A stretch of DNA of 64,000 nt from contig CAZPEP010000052.1 of assembly GCA_964585685.1 (NCBI GenBank), forward strand, positions 48,474 through 112,473, given 5' to 3'. Below, in pieces: positions 7,794-16,496 of this stretch. The DNA is from JALHVH01 sp964585685. GTDB taxonomy: Bacteria > Acidobacteriota > Aminicenantia > Aminicenantales > Saccharicenantaceae. The translations under genes were made by a program, and so were the position numbers. Each line of letters opens with the position of its first letter. Position 1 is the first letter of the stretch. The notes beneath the pieces are model-generated. The model did no database searches, was not told where the DNA came from, and was given only the letters and a program-made list of their open reading frames with translations.

Positions 7794-8489
7794 CTATCCG
7801 AGCCTCACGTCGACGGCCTTCCAATCGATATTCTTGAAGAACGCCTCTATGTAGTCGGCCCTCTTGATCCCGTAGTCCGTCATGTAAGCGTGCTCGAAGA
7901 CGTCCATGACCAGAAGGGGCACGCAACCCGCCGGGTGGGCGACGTCGTGCTCATTGATCCAGCAGTTGAACATCCGGCCGGAGGACGGGTCCAGGTACAG
8001 AACGACCCAGCCGATGCCGCGCATGGCGCCGGTCGCCCGGAAGTCCTTCTCCCAGGCCTCGAGGCTTCCGAATTCCGCAGCGAGCTTGCCCGCGAGCTTT
8101 CCGGCCGCGTCGATTCCGGCCTTGCCGCCCAGGTTTCCGAAGTAGAGCTCATGGAGCCGCATGCCGTCCCACTCCCACCCCAGCCGCCGCTTGAGCTCGG
8201 CGTACTCGGGCGTCCCCGTCTTCCCATCCTTGAGCATCTGGGCCAGCGTGTCGAGGACCTTGTTGGTGTTCGTCACGTAGCCCCCGTACAGGGTGAAATG
8301 ATTCTTCAGGAGCGTCTCGCTGAACCCGGACATCCCAATGAGCTTCGAAAATTCCTTTGCCACGTAAGCCATTGTTTCTTTCTCCTTTGCGCTTTTTTGT
8401 GTCCCCGGGGAGCGGAATCCCAGCCAGAGACGGGCCGTTCCTCCCAGGCCGAGAATTGCCAAGAATTCTCGTCTGTTCGAGATCATCAT
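7794..8489 (-). CDS. Fe/Mn superoxide dismutase with optional Tat leader
   Basis: A 231-residue Fe/Mn-family superoxide dismutase. Metal-ligand regions are visible: KNHFTLYGGYV (His64), RLHELYFGNL and VMDVFEHAYMTDYG. The N-terminal 39 residues look like a twin-arginine leader (SNRREFLAILGLGG). An internal ATG at 8372 is preceded by a strong AAAGGAG ribosome site nine bases upstream and would give a 192-residue cytosolic enzyme. Both an exported and a cytosolic product are therefore possible. It removes superoxide, fitting an anaerobe facing transient oxygen. Fe or Mn use cannot be told from sequence. Confidence 0.88.
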   Translation of the reverse strand: MMISNRREFLAILGLGGTARLWLGFRSPGTQKSAKEKETMAYVAKEFSKLIGMSGFSETLLKNHFTLYGGYVTNTNKVLDTLAQMLKDGKTGTPEYAELKRRLGWEWDGMRLHELYFGNLGGKAGIDAAGKLAGKLAAEFGSLEAWEKDFRATGAMRGIGWVVLYLDPSSGRMFNCWINEHDVAHPAGCVPLLVMDVFEHAYMTDYGIKRADYIEAFFKNIDWKAVDVRLG

Positions 8490-8565
8490 TTCCCTCTGCC
8501 TAAATACTACCGGAAAAGTAGGCTATCTTCAAGTCCCGCGGCAAGGCAGGCTAGGATCCCGCCTT

Positions 8566-8625
8566 TAGCAAGGGGGGGGGGGCAGGAAATCCCCCCGACC
8601 CCCCTTTAGGAAAGGGGAGTAATTT
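8566..8625. repeat. C/G-rich palindromic repeat, locus 1
   Basis: Two small hairpins of the type CCTTT-AGCA-AGGG and CCCCCCTTT-AGG-AAAGGGG are joined by an AAATCCCCCC segment, with an 11-G run at the start. It lies 3' of recA and 5' of the superoxide dismutase gene. Related tandem units occur at 21057 and 25014. No open reading frame is present. Confidence 0.75.
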
Positions 8626-8637
8626 CCGAACGAGGGG

Positions 8638-9720
8638 CTACTTGGACCGTGGTTTGCCTTCAGCTTTCGCCTCGGGCTTTTCCTCGGCCTTGTCGTCGGC
8701 CTCGGCCGGGCCGAGCCCGACCTTGGCCCGGATCTCGGCCTCGAGCTTGGCGGCCATCTCCTTGTTCTCCTTGAGGAGCTTCTTGACGTTGTCCCGCCCC
8801 TGGCCGAGGCGTTCGCCCTTGTAAGAGTACCAGGTCCCGGTCCGCTCCAGGATGCCGTGGTCCAGGCCGCAGTCGACAAGGTCCCCTTCCCGGGAGATCC
8901 CCTCGCCGAAGATGATGTCGAATTGGGATTCGCGAAAGGGCGGGGCCATCTTGTTCTTGACGATCTTGACCTTGACCCGGTTGCCGACGGTGACGTCGCC
9001 GTCCTTGATGGTCGCCAGCCGGCGGATGTCGATGCGCATCGAGGAGTAGAACTTCAGCGCCCGCCCGCCCGTCGTCGTCTCCGGGTTGCCGATGAACATG
9101 CCGATCTTCTCCCGAAGCTGGTTGATGAAGATGAAGCACGTTTTGGAGCGGGCGACGATGGCCGTGAGCTTGCGCAGGGCCTGGGACATCAGGCGCGCCT
9201 GGAGGCCCATGTGGGCGTCGCCCATCTCGCCCTCGAGCTCGGCCTTGGGCACCAGGGCCGCCACGGAATCCACGACGATAACGTCGACGGCACCGCTCCG
9301 GACGAGGACCTCGGCGATCTCCAGAGCCTGCTCACCGTAGTCGGGCTGGGAGATGAGGAGGTTATCGATATCGATGCCGATCTTGGCCGCATATTTGGGG
9401 TCCATGGCATGTTCGGCGTCGATAAAGGCCGCCTGACCGCCCCTCTTCTGAGCCTCGGCGATGACGTGGAGGGCCAGTGTCGTCTTGCCTGTAGCCTCGG
9501 GCCCGTAGATCTCGACGACGCGACCTCTCGGGAAGCCCCCGATGCCCAGGCTCAGGTCGAAGGCGATGGATCCGGTCGGGATGGCGTCGACCGGGACGGC
9601 GGCGCCCTTCTGGCCGAGCCGCATCACACTGCCCTTGCCGAACTGCTTCTCGATCTGGGACAGAGCGGCCTCGATGGCCTTGCCCTTGGACGTCTGTTTC
9701 TCGGTCTCTTCGTCTTTCAT
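8638..9720 (-). CDS. recA: RecA recombinase
   Basis: A 360-residue RecA from the ATG at 9720, chosen because AGGAGG lies six bases upstream; an in-frame ATG at 9756 lacks this. The Walker A GPEATGKTT, the VIVVDSVAALVPKAELEGEMGD core region and the QLREKIG loop L2 region are all present. It forms ATP-dependent filaments on single-stranded DNA for recombination and SOS signalling. The C-terminal tail is acidic and Lys/Ala-rich. No clear LexA box is visible upstream. It is followed on the same strand by the superoxide dismutase and preceded by fhs 55 bp away. Confidence 0.98.
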   Translation of the reverse strand: MKDEETEKQTSKGKAIEAALSQIEKQFGKGSVMRLGQKGAAVPVDAIPTGSIAFDLSLGIGGFPRGRVVEIYGPEATGKTTLALHVIAEAQKRGGQAAFIDAEHAMDPKYAAKIGIDIDNLLISQPDYGEQALEIAEVLVRSGAVDVIVVDSVAALVPKAELEGEMGDAHMGLQARLMSQALRKLTAIVARSKTCFIFINQLREKIGMFIGNPETTTGGRALKFYSSMRIDIRRLATIKDGDVTVGNRVKVKIVKNKMAPPFRESQFDIIFGEGISREGDLVDCGLDHGILERTGTWYSYKGERLGQGRDNVKKLLKENKEMAAKLEAEIRAKVGLGPAEADDKAEEKPEAKAEGKPRSK

Positions 9721-9775
9721 GGATTCCTCCTGGCGTGTTCTTTCCCGTTGTTTCATGGCGTATTCCTTGAGGCGT

Positions 9776-11449
9776 TCAAAATAGTCCCGTGATTTCCCCG
9801 TTCCCGTCGACGTCGATCCGTTCGGCGGCCGGCGCCTTCGGGAGGCCGGGCATCGTCATGATGTCGCCGCAGAGGGCGACAACGAAGCCGGCGCCCGACT
9901 TCAGGACGACGTCGGTCACGACGAGCGTGAAGCCCGTCGGCCGGCCGGCAAGCTGGGCGTTGTCGGAGAGAGAATATTGCGTTTTGGCGATGCAGACGGG
10001 AAGTCTTCCGAACCCGTCCTTTTCTAACTTCTCTAACTTCCTCTTCGCCCGGGGCTCGAGGCGGATGCCCGCGGCCCCGTAGATCTTGAGGGCGATGGTC
10101 TCGACCTTCCCGGCGAGCGGCATCTCCAGGGGGTAGAGGAGCTCGAACCGGTTTGCGTCCCCGTCGATGGCCGCCAGGACTTCCTTGGCCAATTCGACGC
10201 CCCCCTCCCCTCCCTTTCCGTGGACGTCGCTTAGGGCGGACCGGACGCCCAGCGCCCCGCAGAAGGCCTGGAAGACGGCCGTTTCGGCCACCGTGTCCGT
10301 CGGGAAGACGTTGAGCGCGACGACAAACGGGACGCCGAAGGTCCTCAGGATCTCGACGTGCTTGCCGAGGTTCTCCAGACCCTTTTCGACCGCCGTGGCG
10401 TTCTCCTTGTTGACGTCGGCCGGCTTGACCCCGCCGTGGAGCTTGAGGGCTCGAAGCGTGGCCACGAGGACGGTGGCGGACGGAGGCGGAACGTGCCCCG
10501 TGCGGACGACGATGTCGAAGAACTTCTCCGCCCCCAGATCGGAAGCGAACCCCGTCTCCGTGACCAGATAATCAACCAGCCCGAGCCCGAGGCGCGTCGC
10601 GATCACGGAATTCGTCCCGTGGGCGATATTGGCGAAGGGCCCTCCGTGAATGAGGGCGGGCGTTCCTTCGAGAGTCTGGACGATGTTGGGGTTGATGGCG
10701 GCCTTGAGCAGGGCGGTCATGGCCCCGGCGGCCTTGATGTCCCTGGCAAAGACCGGCTTGCCGGAGGGCGAATCGCCGATGTGAATGGCCCCGAGCCGAG
10801 ACTTCAGGTCCGCCAAGTCCTTGGCGAGGCAGAAGATGGCCATGACCTCGGAGGCGGCCGTGATGTCGAACCCCGTCTGCCGGGCGATCCCCTTGAGCGG
10901 CTCCCCGATGCCGACGACGATGTCTCGGAGGACCCGGTCGTCCATGTCCAGAACCCTCTTCCAGGTCACGGACCGGGCGTCGAGGGGACCGCAGGACCCG
11001 TCGAACTGGAGCCGGTTGTCCACCATGGCGGCCAGAAGGTTGTGAGCCGAAGTGATGGCGTGCATGTCGCCCGTGAAATGGAGGTTGATGTCGTCGGCGG
11101 GAGCGACCTGGGCCCTCCCTCCCCCGGTGGCCCCGCCCTTGAGGCCGAACACGGGGCCCAGGGACGGTTCCCTCAGGGCGACGGCGGATCTCTTCCCCAG
11201 CCGGCGCAGGGCGTCGGCGAGGCCGATGGCCGTCGTCGTCTTCCCCTCCCCGGCCGTCGTCGGGGTCATGGCGGTGACCATGACGAGCTTCCCCCGCCCG
11301 TCGGGCAAGGGCGGGAGTTTTTCGAACAGGACCTTGGCCTTGACGCGTCCGTACGGCACAAGGAATTCCTCCCCGATGCCAAGCTCGGCGGCGACCTCGC
11401 GGATGGGCCTCAACGCGACGGCGCTCGCGATCTCCCTGTCGTTAAGCAT
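9776..11449 (-). CDS. fhs: Formate--tetrahydrofolate ligase
   Basis: A 557-residue enzyme that makes 10-formyl-THF from formate, THF and ATP, an entry to one-carbon metabolism and the methyl branch of the Wood-Ljungdahl pathway. The ATP-binding TPTTAGEGKTTT is near residue 80. The GPVFGLKGGATGGG, HFTGDMHAITSAHNLLAA and DITAASEVMAIFCLA segments are typical of the family. The length matches. GGAGAGGTGT precedes the ATG. No other acetogenesis genes are in this window, so an anabolic role is equally possible. Confidence 0.97.
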   Translation of the reverse strand: MLNDREIASAVALRPIREVAAELGIGEEFLVPYGRVKAKVLFEKLPPLPDGRGKLVMVTAMTPTTAGEGKTTTAIGLADALRRLGKRSAVALREPSLGPVFGLKGGATGGGRAQVAPADDINLHFTGDMHAITSAHNLLAAMVDNRLQFDGSCGPLDARSVTWKRVLDMDDRVLRDIVVGIGEPLKGIARQTGFDITAASEVMAIFCLAKDLADLKSRLGAIHIGDSPSGKPVFARDIKAAGAMTALLKAAINPNIVQTLEGTPALIHGGPFANIAHGTNSVIATRLGLGLVDYLVTETGFASDLGAEKFFDIVVRTGHVPPPSATVLVATLRALKLHGGVKPADVNKENATAVEKGLENLGKHVEILRTFGVPFVVALNVFPTDTVAETAVFQAFCGALGVRSALSDVHGKGGEGGVELAKEVLAAIDGDANRFELLYPLEMPLAGKVETIALKIYGAAGIRLEPRAKRKLEKLEKDGFGRLPVCIAKTQYSLSDNAQLAGRPTGFTLVVTDVVLKSGAGFVVALCGDIMTMPGLPKAPAAERIDVDGNGEITGLF

Positions 11450-11488
11450 ACACCTCTCCTACACCGGCAGTTTACCTTTTTTCGCCCC

Positions 11489-12229
11489 TCATCTCAAGCC
11501 GTCGACAAACGTCCGGTTGTACTCATCGATAAGGCCTCGGTCGGCGAACGAATAGTAGCGGTTGTTCCCTATCACGATATGATCCAGGACCTTGATCTGC
11601 ATAACACCCGCGGCGAAGACCAAGTCCCGGGTAATCTCCCGGTCACAAAGCGAGGGCTCGGGGTCGCCCGAGGGGTGGTTGTGGACGAAGATGAGGGACG
11701 ACGCTTCGTACCGGAGCGCGTCGCGGATGACCTCCCGGGGGTAGACGGCGCTCGAATCAACCGTCCCTTCGAACAGGGTCTTCTCCTCTATGATCTGGTT
11801 CTTCGTGTCCAGGAAGATGACCTTGAACTGCTCCTTCCGGAGCTCCCGCAGGGAGTGGTAAAGGTAATCGAACACCTCCCTCGAGGAATGGCAAACGGGT
11901 CGGCTCATCATCCGTTCCCTCAGGAACCGCCGGGAGACCTCCTGGACGAGCTTCAGGCCGAAGACGTTGTGGGGTCCGATGCCGCCGACCCTCTGGAGGT
12001 CGCGGGGCGAGGCCTCGAGGACCCCATGGAAGGTCTTGAACTCCTTAAGCGCCTCCCGGGCCTGCGACTTGCAGTCACGGCGGGGCGTGCCCAAGGTCAG
12101 GAGGAGCTCGATGATCTCGGCGTCAAGGAACCCCGAGAGCCCCCCCTTGAGGAATTTCTCCCTCAGCCGGCTCCGGTGCCCGTTCGGGTCTGCGCCCACT
12201 TCCGCGGCTGCGTTCCGCTCATTGCCCAT
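11489..12229 (-). CDS. radC: RadC family protein (JAB/MPN domain)
   Basis: A 246-residue protein with a helix-hairpin-helix-like N-terminal region (about residues 20-90, including RVGGIGPHNVFGLK). A C-terminal MPN/JAMM metalloprotease-like domain carries HNHPSGDPEPS and an upstream Glu-containing strand. RadC proteins are widely conserved, but the repair function originally claimed is not established. The window places it between fhs and an acyl-CoA synthetase on the same strand, with small gaps of about 40-50 bp. Confidence 0.93.
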   Translation of the reverse strand: MGNERNAAAEVGADPNGHRSRLREKFLKGGLSGFLDAEIIELLLTLGTPRRDCKSQAREALKEFKTFHGVLEASPRDLQRVGGIGPHNVFGLKLVQEVSRRFLRERMMSRPVCHSSREVFDYLYHSLRELRKEQFKVIFLDTKNQIIEEKTLFEGTVDSSAVYPREVIRDALRYEASSLIFVHNHPSGDPEPSLCDREITRDLVFAAGVMQIKVLDHIVIGNNRYYSFADRGLIDEYNRTFVDGLR

Positions 12230-12275
12230 CCCATAAATACAGGACGGCGGAACCCGCCCGATTTTCTCGGGCCCT

Positions 12276-14057
12276 TCAGTCCCGGTACAGGGTGTCGATG
12301 AGGGCCTTGTATTTCTGTTCGACGATGGATCGGCGGACCTTGAGGGTGGGCGTCATCTCGCCCGCCTCGATCTCGAAATCCCTGTCGAGAAGCGCGATTC
12401 TCTTGATCCGCTCGTAGGGGGCGAGGTTCGGAGTGCTCCGGCCGACCTCGGCCAGCAGGAAGTTGCGGACCTCGTCCCGGGCGACGAGATCGGACCGGCT
12501 CCCGAAGGGGATGTTCCCGGTCCGTGCGTATGCCTCGAGCTTCTCGAAGTTCGGCACGATGAGAGCCGATATGAATTTACGGTTCCCGCCTACGACGACG
12601 GCGTTCGCGATATAGGGGTTCGTTTTCAGGATGTTCTCGATCGGCTGGGGCGCCACGTTCTTGCCCCCGGCTGTGACGATAAGGTCCTTCTTCCGGTCGG
12701 TGATGAGCAGGAATCCCTCGTCGTCCAGCCGGCCGATATCCCCGGTCTTAAACCAGCCGCCTTCCATGGCCTCCCGCGTTTCGGCCTCCTTTTTGTAGTA
12801 ACCCTTCATCAGGTTGGGTCCCCGCGTCAGGATCTCTCCGTCGGAGGCGATGCTGACCTCGACCCCCGGGATGGGCCGGCCCACGGTCCCGAACTTGACC
12901 CCCTCGATCGTGTTGCAGGCAACGACCGGAGAGGTCTCGGTCAGCCCGTAGCCCTCGATGACCGTCAGACCCAGGGTGTAGAAGAATTCGGCGATGTCCT
13001 TCGACAGAGGCGCCCCGCCGGAGACGAAGAACCGGACTCGACCGCCCGTCTTCTCGATGATCTTGGAATAGACGAGCTTCCGGGCGAGCCCGTGTTGGAA
13101 CGCGAGGAACCCGGGCACGGGCTCGCGGCGGAGCCGCTTCGCGGCGTGCTTCTTCCCCACTCCGATGGCCCAGAAGAAGATCTTCTTCTTCAGGCCGGGA
13201 CCGGCCAGGACCTGGTCGATGACCCGGGCATAGATCTTGTCGAAGAGCCGCGGGACGCTGACCATGATGGTCGGGCGGGCCTCGATCAGGTTCTCGGCCA
13301 CTGTCTCGATGCTCTCGGCGTAAGCGATGGTGGCCCCGACATAGAGGAAGGCGAACATGCACATCCGTTCGAGGACGTGGGACAGGGGGAGGAACGATAG
13401 GATGCGGTCCGTGTCCGTGAATTCGACGATGGACCGGAGGGCCTTGATGTTATGGACGAAGTTGGCATGGGTCAGCATGACGCCTTTGGGGACGCCCGTC
13501 GTCCCCGATGTGTAGATGATGGACGCGAGGTCGTCGGGCTTGACCGCCAGGGCCAGGGTCTCGAACTCGTCCCCCCGGCTCGCGGCGTAGGTCCGCCCCC
13601 GGTCGATGAGCTCGGCAAGCGGCATGGCCCCTTCGACCCCTTCCGGGTCGAACGCAACGTAATGGGCGACCTTGTCCAGGTGGTTCCGGATGGCCGCGAT
13701 CCTTGGCCAGAGCTCGCGGTTCGAGCTGAAGACGACCTTGGCGTCCGAGTCGTCGACGATATACTTGATCTGGTCCGACATCAGGGTCGGGTAGATAGGG
13801 ACGACGATGGCCCCGAGGCACTGGACGGCGAAGTCCGTCATCGTCCACTCGGGTCTATTTTCGGAGAGGATGACGATCTTGTCCCCCGGCCCGATCCCCA
13901 AGGATCTCAGCCCGAGGGCGGTGTTCCTCACGCGGTCCAGGATCTCCCGGGAGGACAGGTTGACGTACGCCCCCCCCTTCTTGAACATCATCAGGTCGTC
14001 CTTGGGGTAGGTCCTGACGGTATTGAGGAACAGCTGACTGATGGTTTCGACGGCCAT
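12276..14057 (-). CDS. Long-chain acyl-CoA synthetase (AMP-forming)
   Basis: A 593-residue ANL-superfamily enzyme from the ATG at 14057, chosen for the AAGGAG site six bases upstream. The P-loop-like YTSGTTGVPKGVMLTH, the GYGLTETSP motif and the KTGDIGRLDDEGFL hinge region are all visible. The RKKDLIVTAGGKNVAPQ segment carries the A8 region. It activates fatty acids to acyl-CoA through an acyl-adenylate. The length fits FadD15/long-chain types. Chain-length specificity is not readable. It is followed downstream by radC and preceded by ogt 10 bp away, suggesting cotranscription. Confidence 0.92.
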   Translation of the reverse strand: MAVETISQLFLNTVRTYPKDDLMMFKKGGAYVNLSSREILDRVRNTALGLRSLGIGPGDKIVILSENRPEWTMTDFAVQCLGAIVVPIYPTLMSDQIKYIVDDSDAKVVFSSNRELWPRIAAIRNHLDKVAHYVAFDPEGVEGAMPLAELIDRGRTYAASRGDEFETLALAVKPDDLASIIYTSGTTGVPKGVMLTHANFVHNIKALRSIVEFTDTDRILSFLPLSHVLERMCMFAFLYVGATIAYAESIETVAENLIEARPTIMVSVPRLFDKIYARVIDQVLAGPGLKKKIFFWAIGVGKKHAAKRLRREPVPGFLAFQHGLARKLVYSKIIEKTGGRVRFFVSGGAPLSKDIAEFFYTLGLTVIEGYGLTETSPVVACNTIEGVKFGTVGRPIPGVEVSIASDGEILTRGPNLMKGYYKKEAETREAMEGGWFKTGDIGRLDDEGFLLITDRKKDLIVTAGGKNVAPQPIENILKTNPYIANAVVVGGNRKFISALIVPNFEKLEAYARTGNIPFGSRSDLVARDEVRNFLLAEVGRSTPNLAPYERIKRIALLDRDFEIEAGEMTPTLKVRRSIVEQKYKALIDTLYRD

Positions 14058-14067
14058 GTCCTTCTCC

Positions 14068-14571
14068 TTATTTCTTTTCGTGGGCAAGAAGCCATTCCTT
14101 GCGCCGAAGTCCTCCGCCGTACCCGGTCAGGCCGCCGTCTGCCCCGATGACCCGGTGGCAGGGGACGACGATCGAGACGGGATTCCTATGGTTAGCTCCG
14201 CCGACGGCCCGCGTGGAACGGGGATTCCCCAGCGCGGCCGCAATGTCGCGGTAAGCGACGGTCCGGCCGAACGGGACCTTGAGGAGCTCGTTCCAGACCC
14301 ACTTCTGGAACGGCGTCCCCCGGAGGTCGAGTCTAAGAGTGAAGGCCCGGCGCCGGCCGGAGAAATACTCCTCGAGCTGGCGGAAGCATTCCTTCAGGCA
14401 GGGCGCCGGCCGGCCCGCGGGGACGGCGCTCCGTTCGGAGAATTCGATCGACAGGATCCCCTCCTCGGTCCCGGCGACCTCGAGGGGTCCTATGGGGGAT
14501 TCATAAAGAGCCTTAAAGACCGCGGCCCGTGAGCTCTTCTCCACAGGAGCTCGCTGCGTACGTACCGCCAT
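14068..14571 (-). CDS. ogt: Methylated-DNA--protein-cysteine methyltransferase
   Basis: A 167-residue suicide repair protein that removes O6-alkyl groups from guanine. The active-site motif IVVPCHRVIG is present near residue 135. The upstream helix-turn-helix region, FGRTVAYRDIAAALGNPRSTRAVGGANHRNP, is also complete. There is no Ada-like regulatory domain. It is 10 bp from the acyl-CoA synthetase start and 12 bp after the NYN-domain gene on the same strand. Confidence 0.94.
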   Translation of the reverse strand: MAVRTQRAPVEKSSRAAVFKALYESPIGPLEVAGTEEGILSIEFSERSAVPAGRPAPCLKECFRQLEEYFSGRRRAFTLRLDLRGTPFQKWVWNELLKVPFGRTVAYRDIAAALGNPRSTRAVGGANHRNPVSIVVPCHRVIGADGGLTGYGGGLRRKEWLLAHEKK

Positions 14572-14583
14572 GGCCGGCCCGGC

Positions 14584-15387
14584 TCAGGACTCCTTGAGCC
14601 GGATGAAAACGTTGGTCCGACCCTTGTCGTCCTGGAACTTCATCTCGAACAGGTCCTGATAGGACTTGATGAGCTGGGAGAGCTGTTTGTGCCCGTAGGT
14701 CCTGGGGTCGAACCCGGGATCGAGCTGGCGGAGGTAGAAACCCATGGTGCTCAGGCTGGCCCATCCGCCTTCCTCGACGGCCATGTCGAAGGCTCCCCGG
14801 AGCAGGGGCACCGGGTCGTACTTCTTCGGCTTTTCATCGCCGGCTTCGGCCTCGGGCTCCGGTTCCAGTTCGTTCCCCCCCTGGGCCTTCCTGCGGGGCG
14901 CCGGTCTTTCCTTACGGGAGCGCTGCTGTTTAGGGACAAGGTTCTCTGTATATATGAAGATGTTGCAGGCGTTGACGAACGCTTTGGGCGTCGTCTGCTT
15001 GCCGACCCCCATGACGAAAAACCCGATCTCCCGGACGCGGGTGGCCAGGCGCGTGTAGTCGCTATCGCTCGACACCAGGCAGAAGCCATCGACCATGTGG
15101 CTGTGGAGGATGTCCATGGCGTCGATGATCATCGCACTGTCCGTCGCATTCTTCCCGACCGTGTACCGGAACTGCTGGATGGGCTGGATGGCGTTGTCGT
15201 TGAGCGTATGCTTCCAGCCCTGCATGTTGACGGTCGTCCAATCCCCGTAGATGCGGCGGAGGGTGACCAGGCCATACTTCCCGGCCTCGGTTAGGATCTT
15301 GCCGATCAGCGACGGCTGGGCGTTATCCCCGTCGATAAGCAGGGCGATCTTCTTGCGCTTGATGTCCTCGAACATTTCGTTGGTCAT
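14584..15387 (-). CDS. NYN-domain (LabA-like) protein with C-terminal LOTUS/OST-HTH domain
   Basis: A 267-residue protein. The N-terminal NYN/PIN-like nuclease domain (about residues 8-150) shows the acidic motifs ALLIDGDNAQPSLIGK, DSAMIIDAMDILHS and CLVSSDSDYTRLATRVRE. A low-complexity charged linker rich in Arg, Pro and Glu follows (about 158-190). The C-terminal 70 residues (VPLLRGAFDMAVEEGG... to ...DLFEMK) fit a LOTUS/OST-HTH RNA-binding fold. Homologues are common but mostly uncharacterised; RNA cleavage or binding is inferred from the domains. It is divergent from the patatin gene. Confidence 0.85.
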   Translation of the reverse strand: MTNEMFEDIKRKKIALLIDGDNAQPSLIGKILTEAGKYGLVTLRRIYGDWTTVNMQGWKHTLNDNAIQPIQQFRYTVGKNATDSAMIIDAMDILHSHMVDGFCLVSSDSDYTRLATRVREIGFFVMGVGKQTTPKAFVNACNIFIYTENLVPKQQRSRKERPAPRRKAQGGNELEPEPEAEAGDEKPKKYDPVPLLRGAFDMAVEEGGWASLSTMGFYLRQLDPGFDPRTYGHKQLSQLIKSYQDLFEMKFQDDKGRTNVFIRLKES

Positions 15388-15471
15388 GGCGAATCCTCGC
15401 GTTTCCGGACGTCGTCGGCTTCCCGTACGGCTATCTTAACCGTTCTCCGGGAATTATTCAAAGCAATTTGA

Positions 15472-15477
15472 TACAAT
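15472..15477 (+). promoter_or_regulatory. -10 box for the patatin gene, leaderless arrangement
   Basis: TACAAT ends eight bases before the preferred ATG at 15486. This would put the transcription start at or next to the start codon. No convincing -35 box is visible upstream. Confidence 0.4.
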
Positions 15478-15485
15478 GGGCTCTT

Positions 15486-16496
15486 ATGCCCGCCCGAAAT
15501 GCCCCCCCGAATGACCGGCCGAAGGTCGGGCTCGTCCTGGGGAGCGGCGGCGCGCGGGGGATCGTCCACATCCCGATCCTCGAGGCCCTGGCCGCCATGG
15601 ATATCCCGATCGACTTCGTCGCCGGATCGAGTATCGGCGCGGTCGCCGCGGGCATCCACGCGATCGGCCGCCTCGGAGCGCTTAAGGAGGACCTTTCGGC
15701 CCTGAAGCGGGATGACCTTCTGAGGCTGTTCGACCCCGTGCTCTCACGTTCGGGCCTGTTCGCCGGCAAGAGGGCCCTGGCCTTCCTCTCCCGGTACATC
15801 CCGCGTCACGCCCTCATCGAGGATCTGCCTTTCCCCCTTGGCATCGTCGCGACCGACTACGATACGGGCCGGCCCGTCGTCTTCCGGAAGGGCAACCTCC
15901 TGGCCGCCATCCGGGCCAGCGTATCCATCCCCGGCATCTTCACCCCGGCCGTCTCCGGGCGGAGCCTGCTCATCGACGGCGGGGTGGCCAACCCCCTGCC
16001 GATTGACGTGGTCCGGTCGATGGGCGCGGACCTGACGATCGCCGTCAGCCTCCACCCGGCCCTGGGCAAGCTGGGCCTCATCCCTTCAAAGCGGCCCCGG
16101 ACCGGAAGAGTGCCCGGCTCTAAGCCCGCCAGGCGGGTTCCCCCCGCAGAACGGCTCGTTCACCGCCTCCTCGAAAACGGCCCGGCCGGCGGGGGCGGCC
16201 TGCTCAGAGCCGCTGACCTCTGGTTCGATACCCAAAGGGCCGCGGCGGATTCGCGGCGGAAGATGCCAAATCTGTTCGAGATCCTCACCCGGACGATCGA
16301 CATCATGGAATACGCGAATACGCGGCTGATGCTGGCGTCGAACCCGCCGACGGTCCTCATCGATTTCGATTTCCCCGATATCCCGACCCTGGACTTCTCT
16401 ATGAGCGCCTACCTCCTCGAGGAAGGCAGGAAGGCGGCCGAGGCCAAGGGGCCGGAGCTCCTCAAAAAGATCAAGCGCGTCGTGAGGTGCCCATGA
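15486..16496 (+). CDS. Patatin-like phospholipase (RssA/NTE type)
   Basis: A 336-residue patatin-domain protein from the ATG at 15486; an upstream TTG at 15468 was rejected because it overlaps the -10 box. The oxyanion loop GSGGARG, the nucleophile elbow GSSIG and the DGG dyad motif (LIDGGVANPLP) are in order. A C-terminal extension of about 130 residues is of unknown role. It should hydrolyse acyl esters of lipids. Its stop overlaps the next start (ATGA), so the thymidylate-synthase-like gene is translationally coupled to it. Confidence 0.9.
   Translation: MPARNAPPNDRPKVGLVLGSGGARGIVHIPILEALAAMDIPIDFVAGSSIGAVAAGIHAIGRLGALKEDLSALKRDDLLRLFDPVLSRSGLFAGKRALAFLSRYIPRHALIEDLPFPLGIVATDYDTGRPVVFRKGNLLAAIRASVSIPGIFTPAVSGRSLLIDGGVANPLPIDVVRSMGADLTIAVSLHPALGKLGLIPSKRPRTGRVPGSKPARRVPPAERLVHRLLENGPAGGGGLLRAADLWFDTQRAAADSRRKMPNLFEILTRTIDIMEYANTRLMLASNPPTVLIDFDFPDIPTLDFSMSAYLLEEGRKAAEAKGPELLKKIKRVVRCP

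Noticed and set aside
10358..12301. A 647-codon open frame on the plus strand opposite fhs and radC
   Set aside because: It is antisense to two complete conserved genes. Its composition (Asp, Gly, Glu and Arg rich) is that of a high-GC shadow frame, and it has no recognisable motif.
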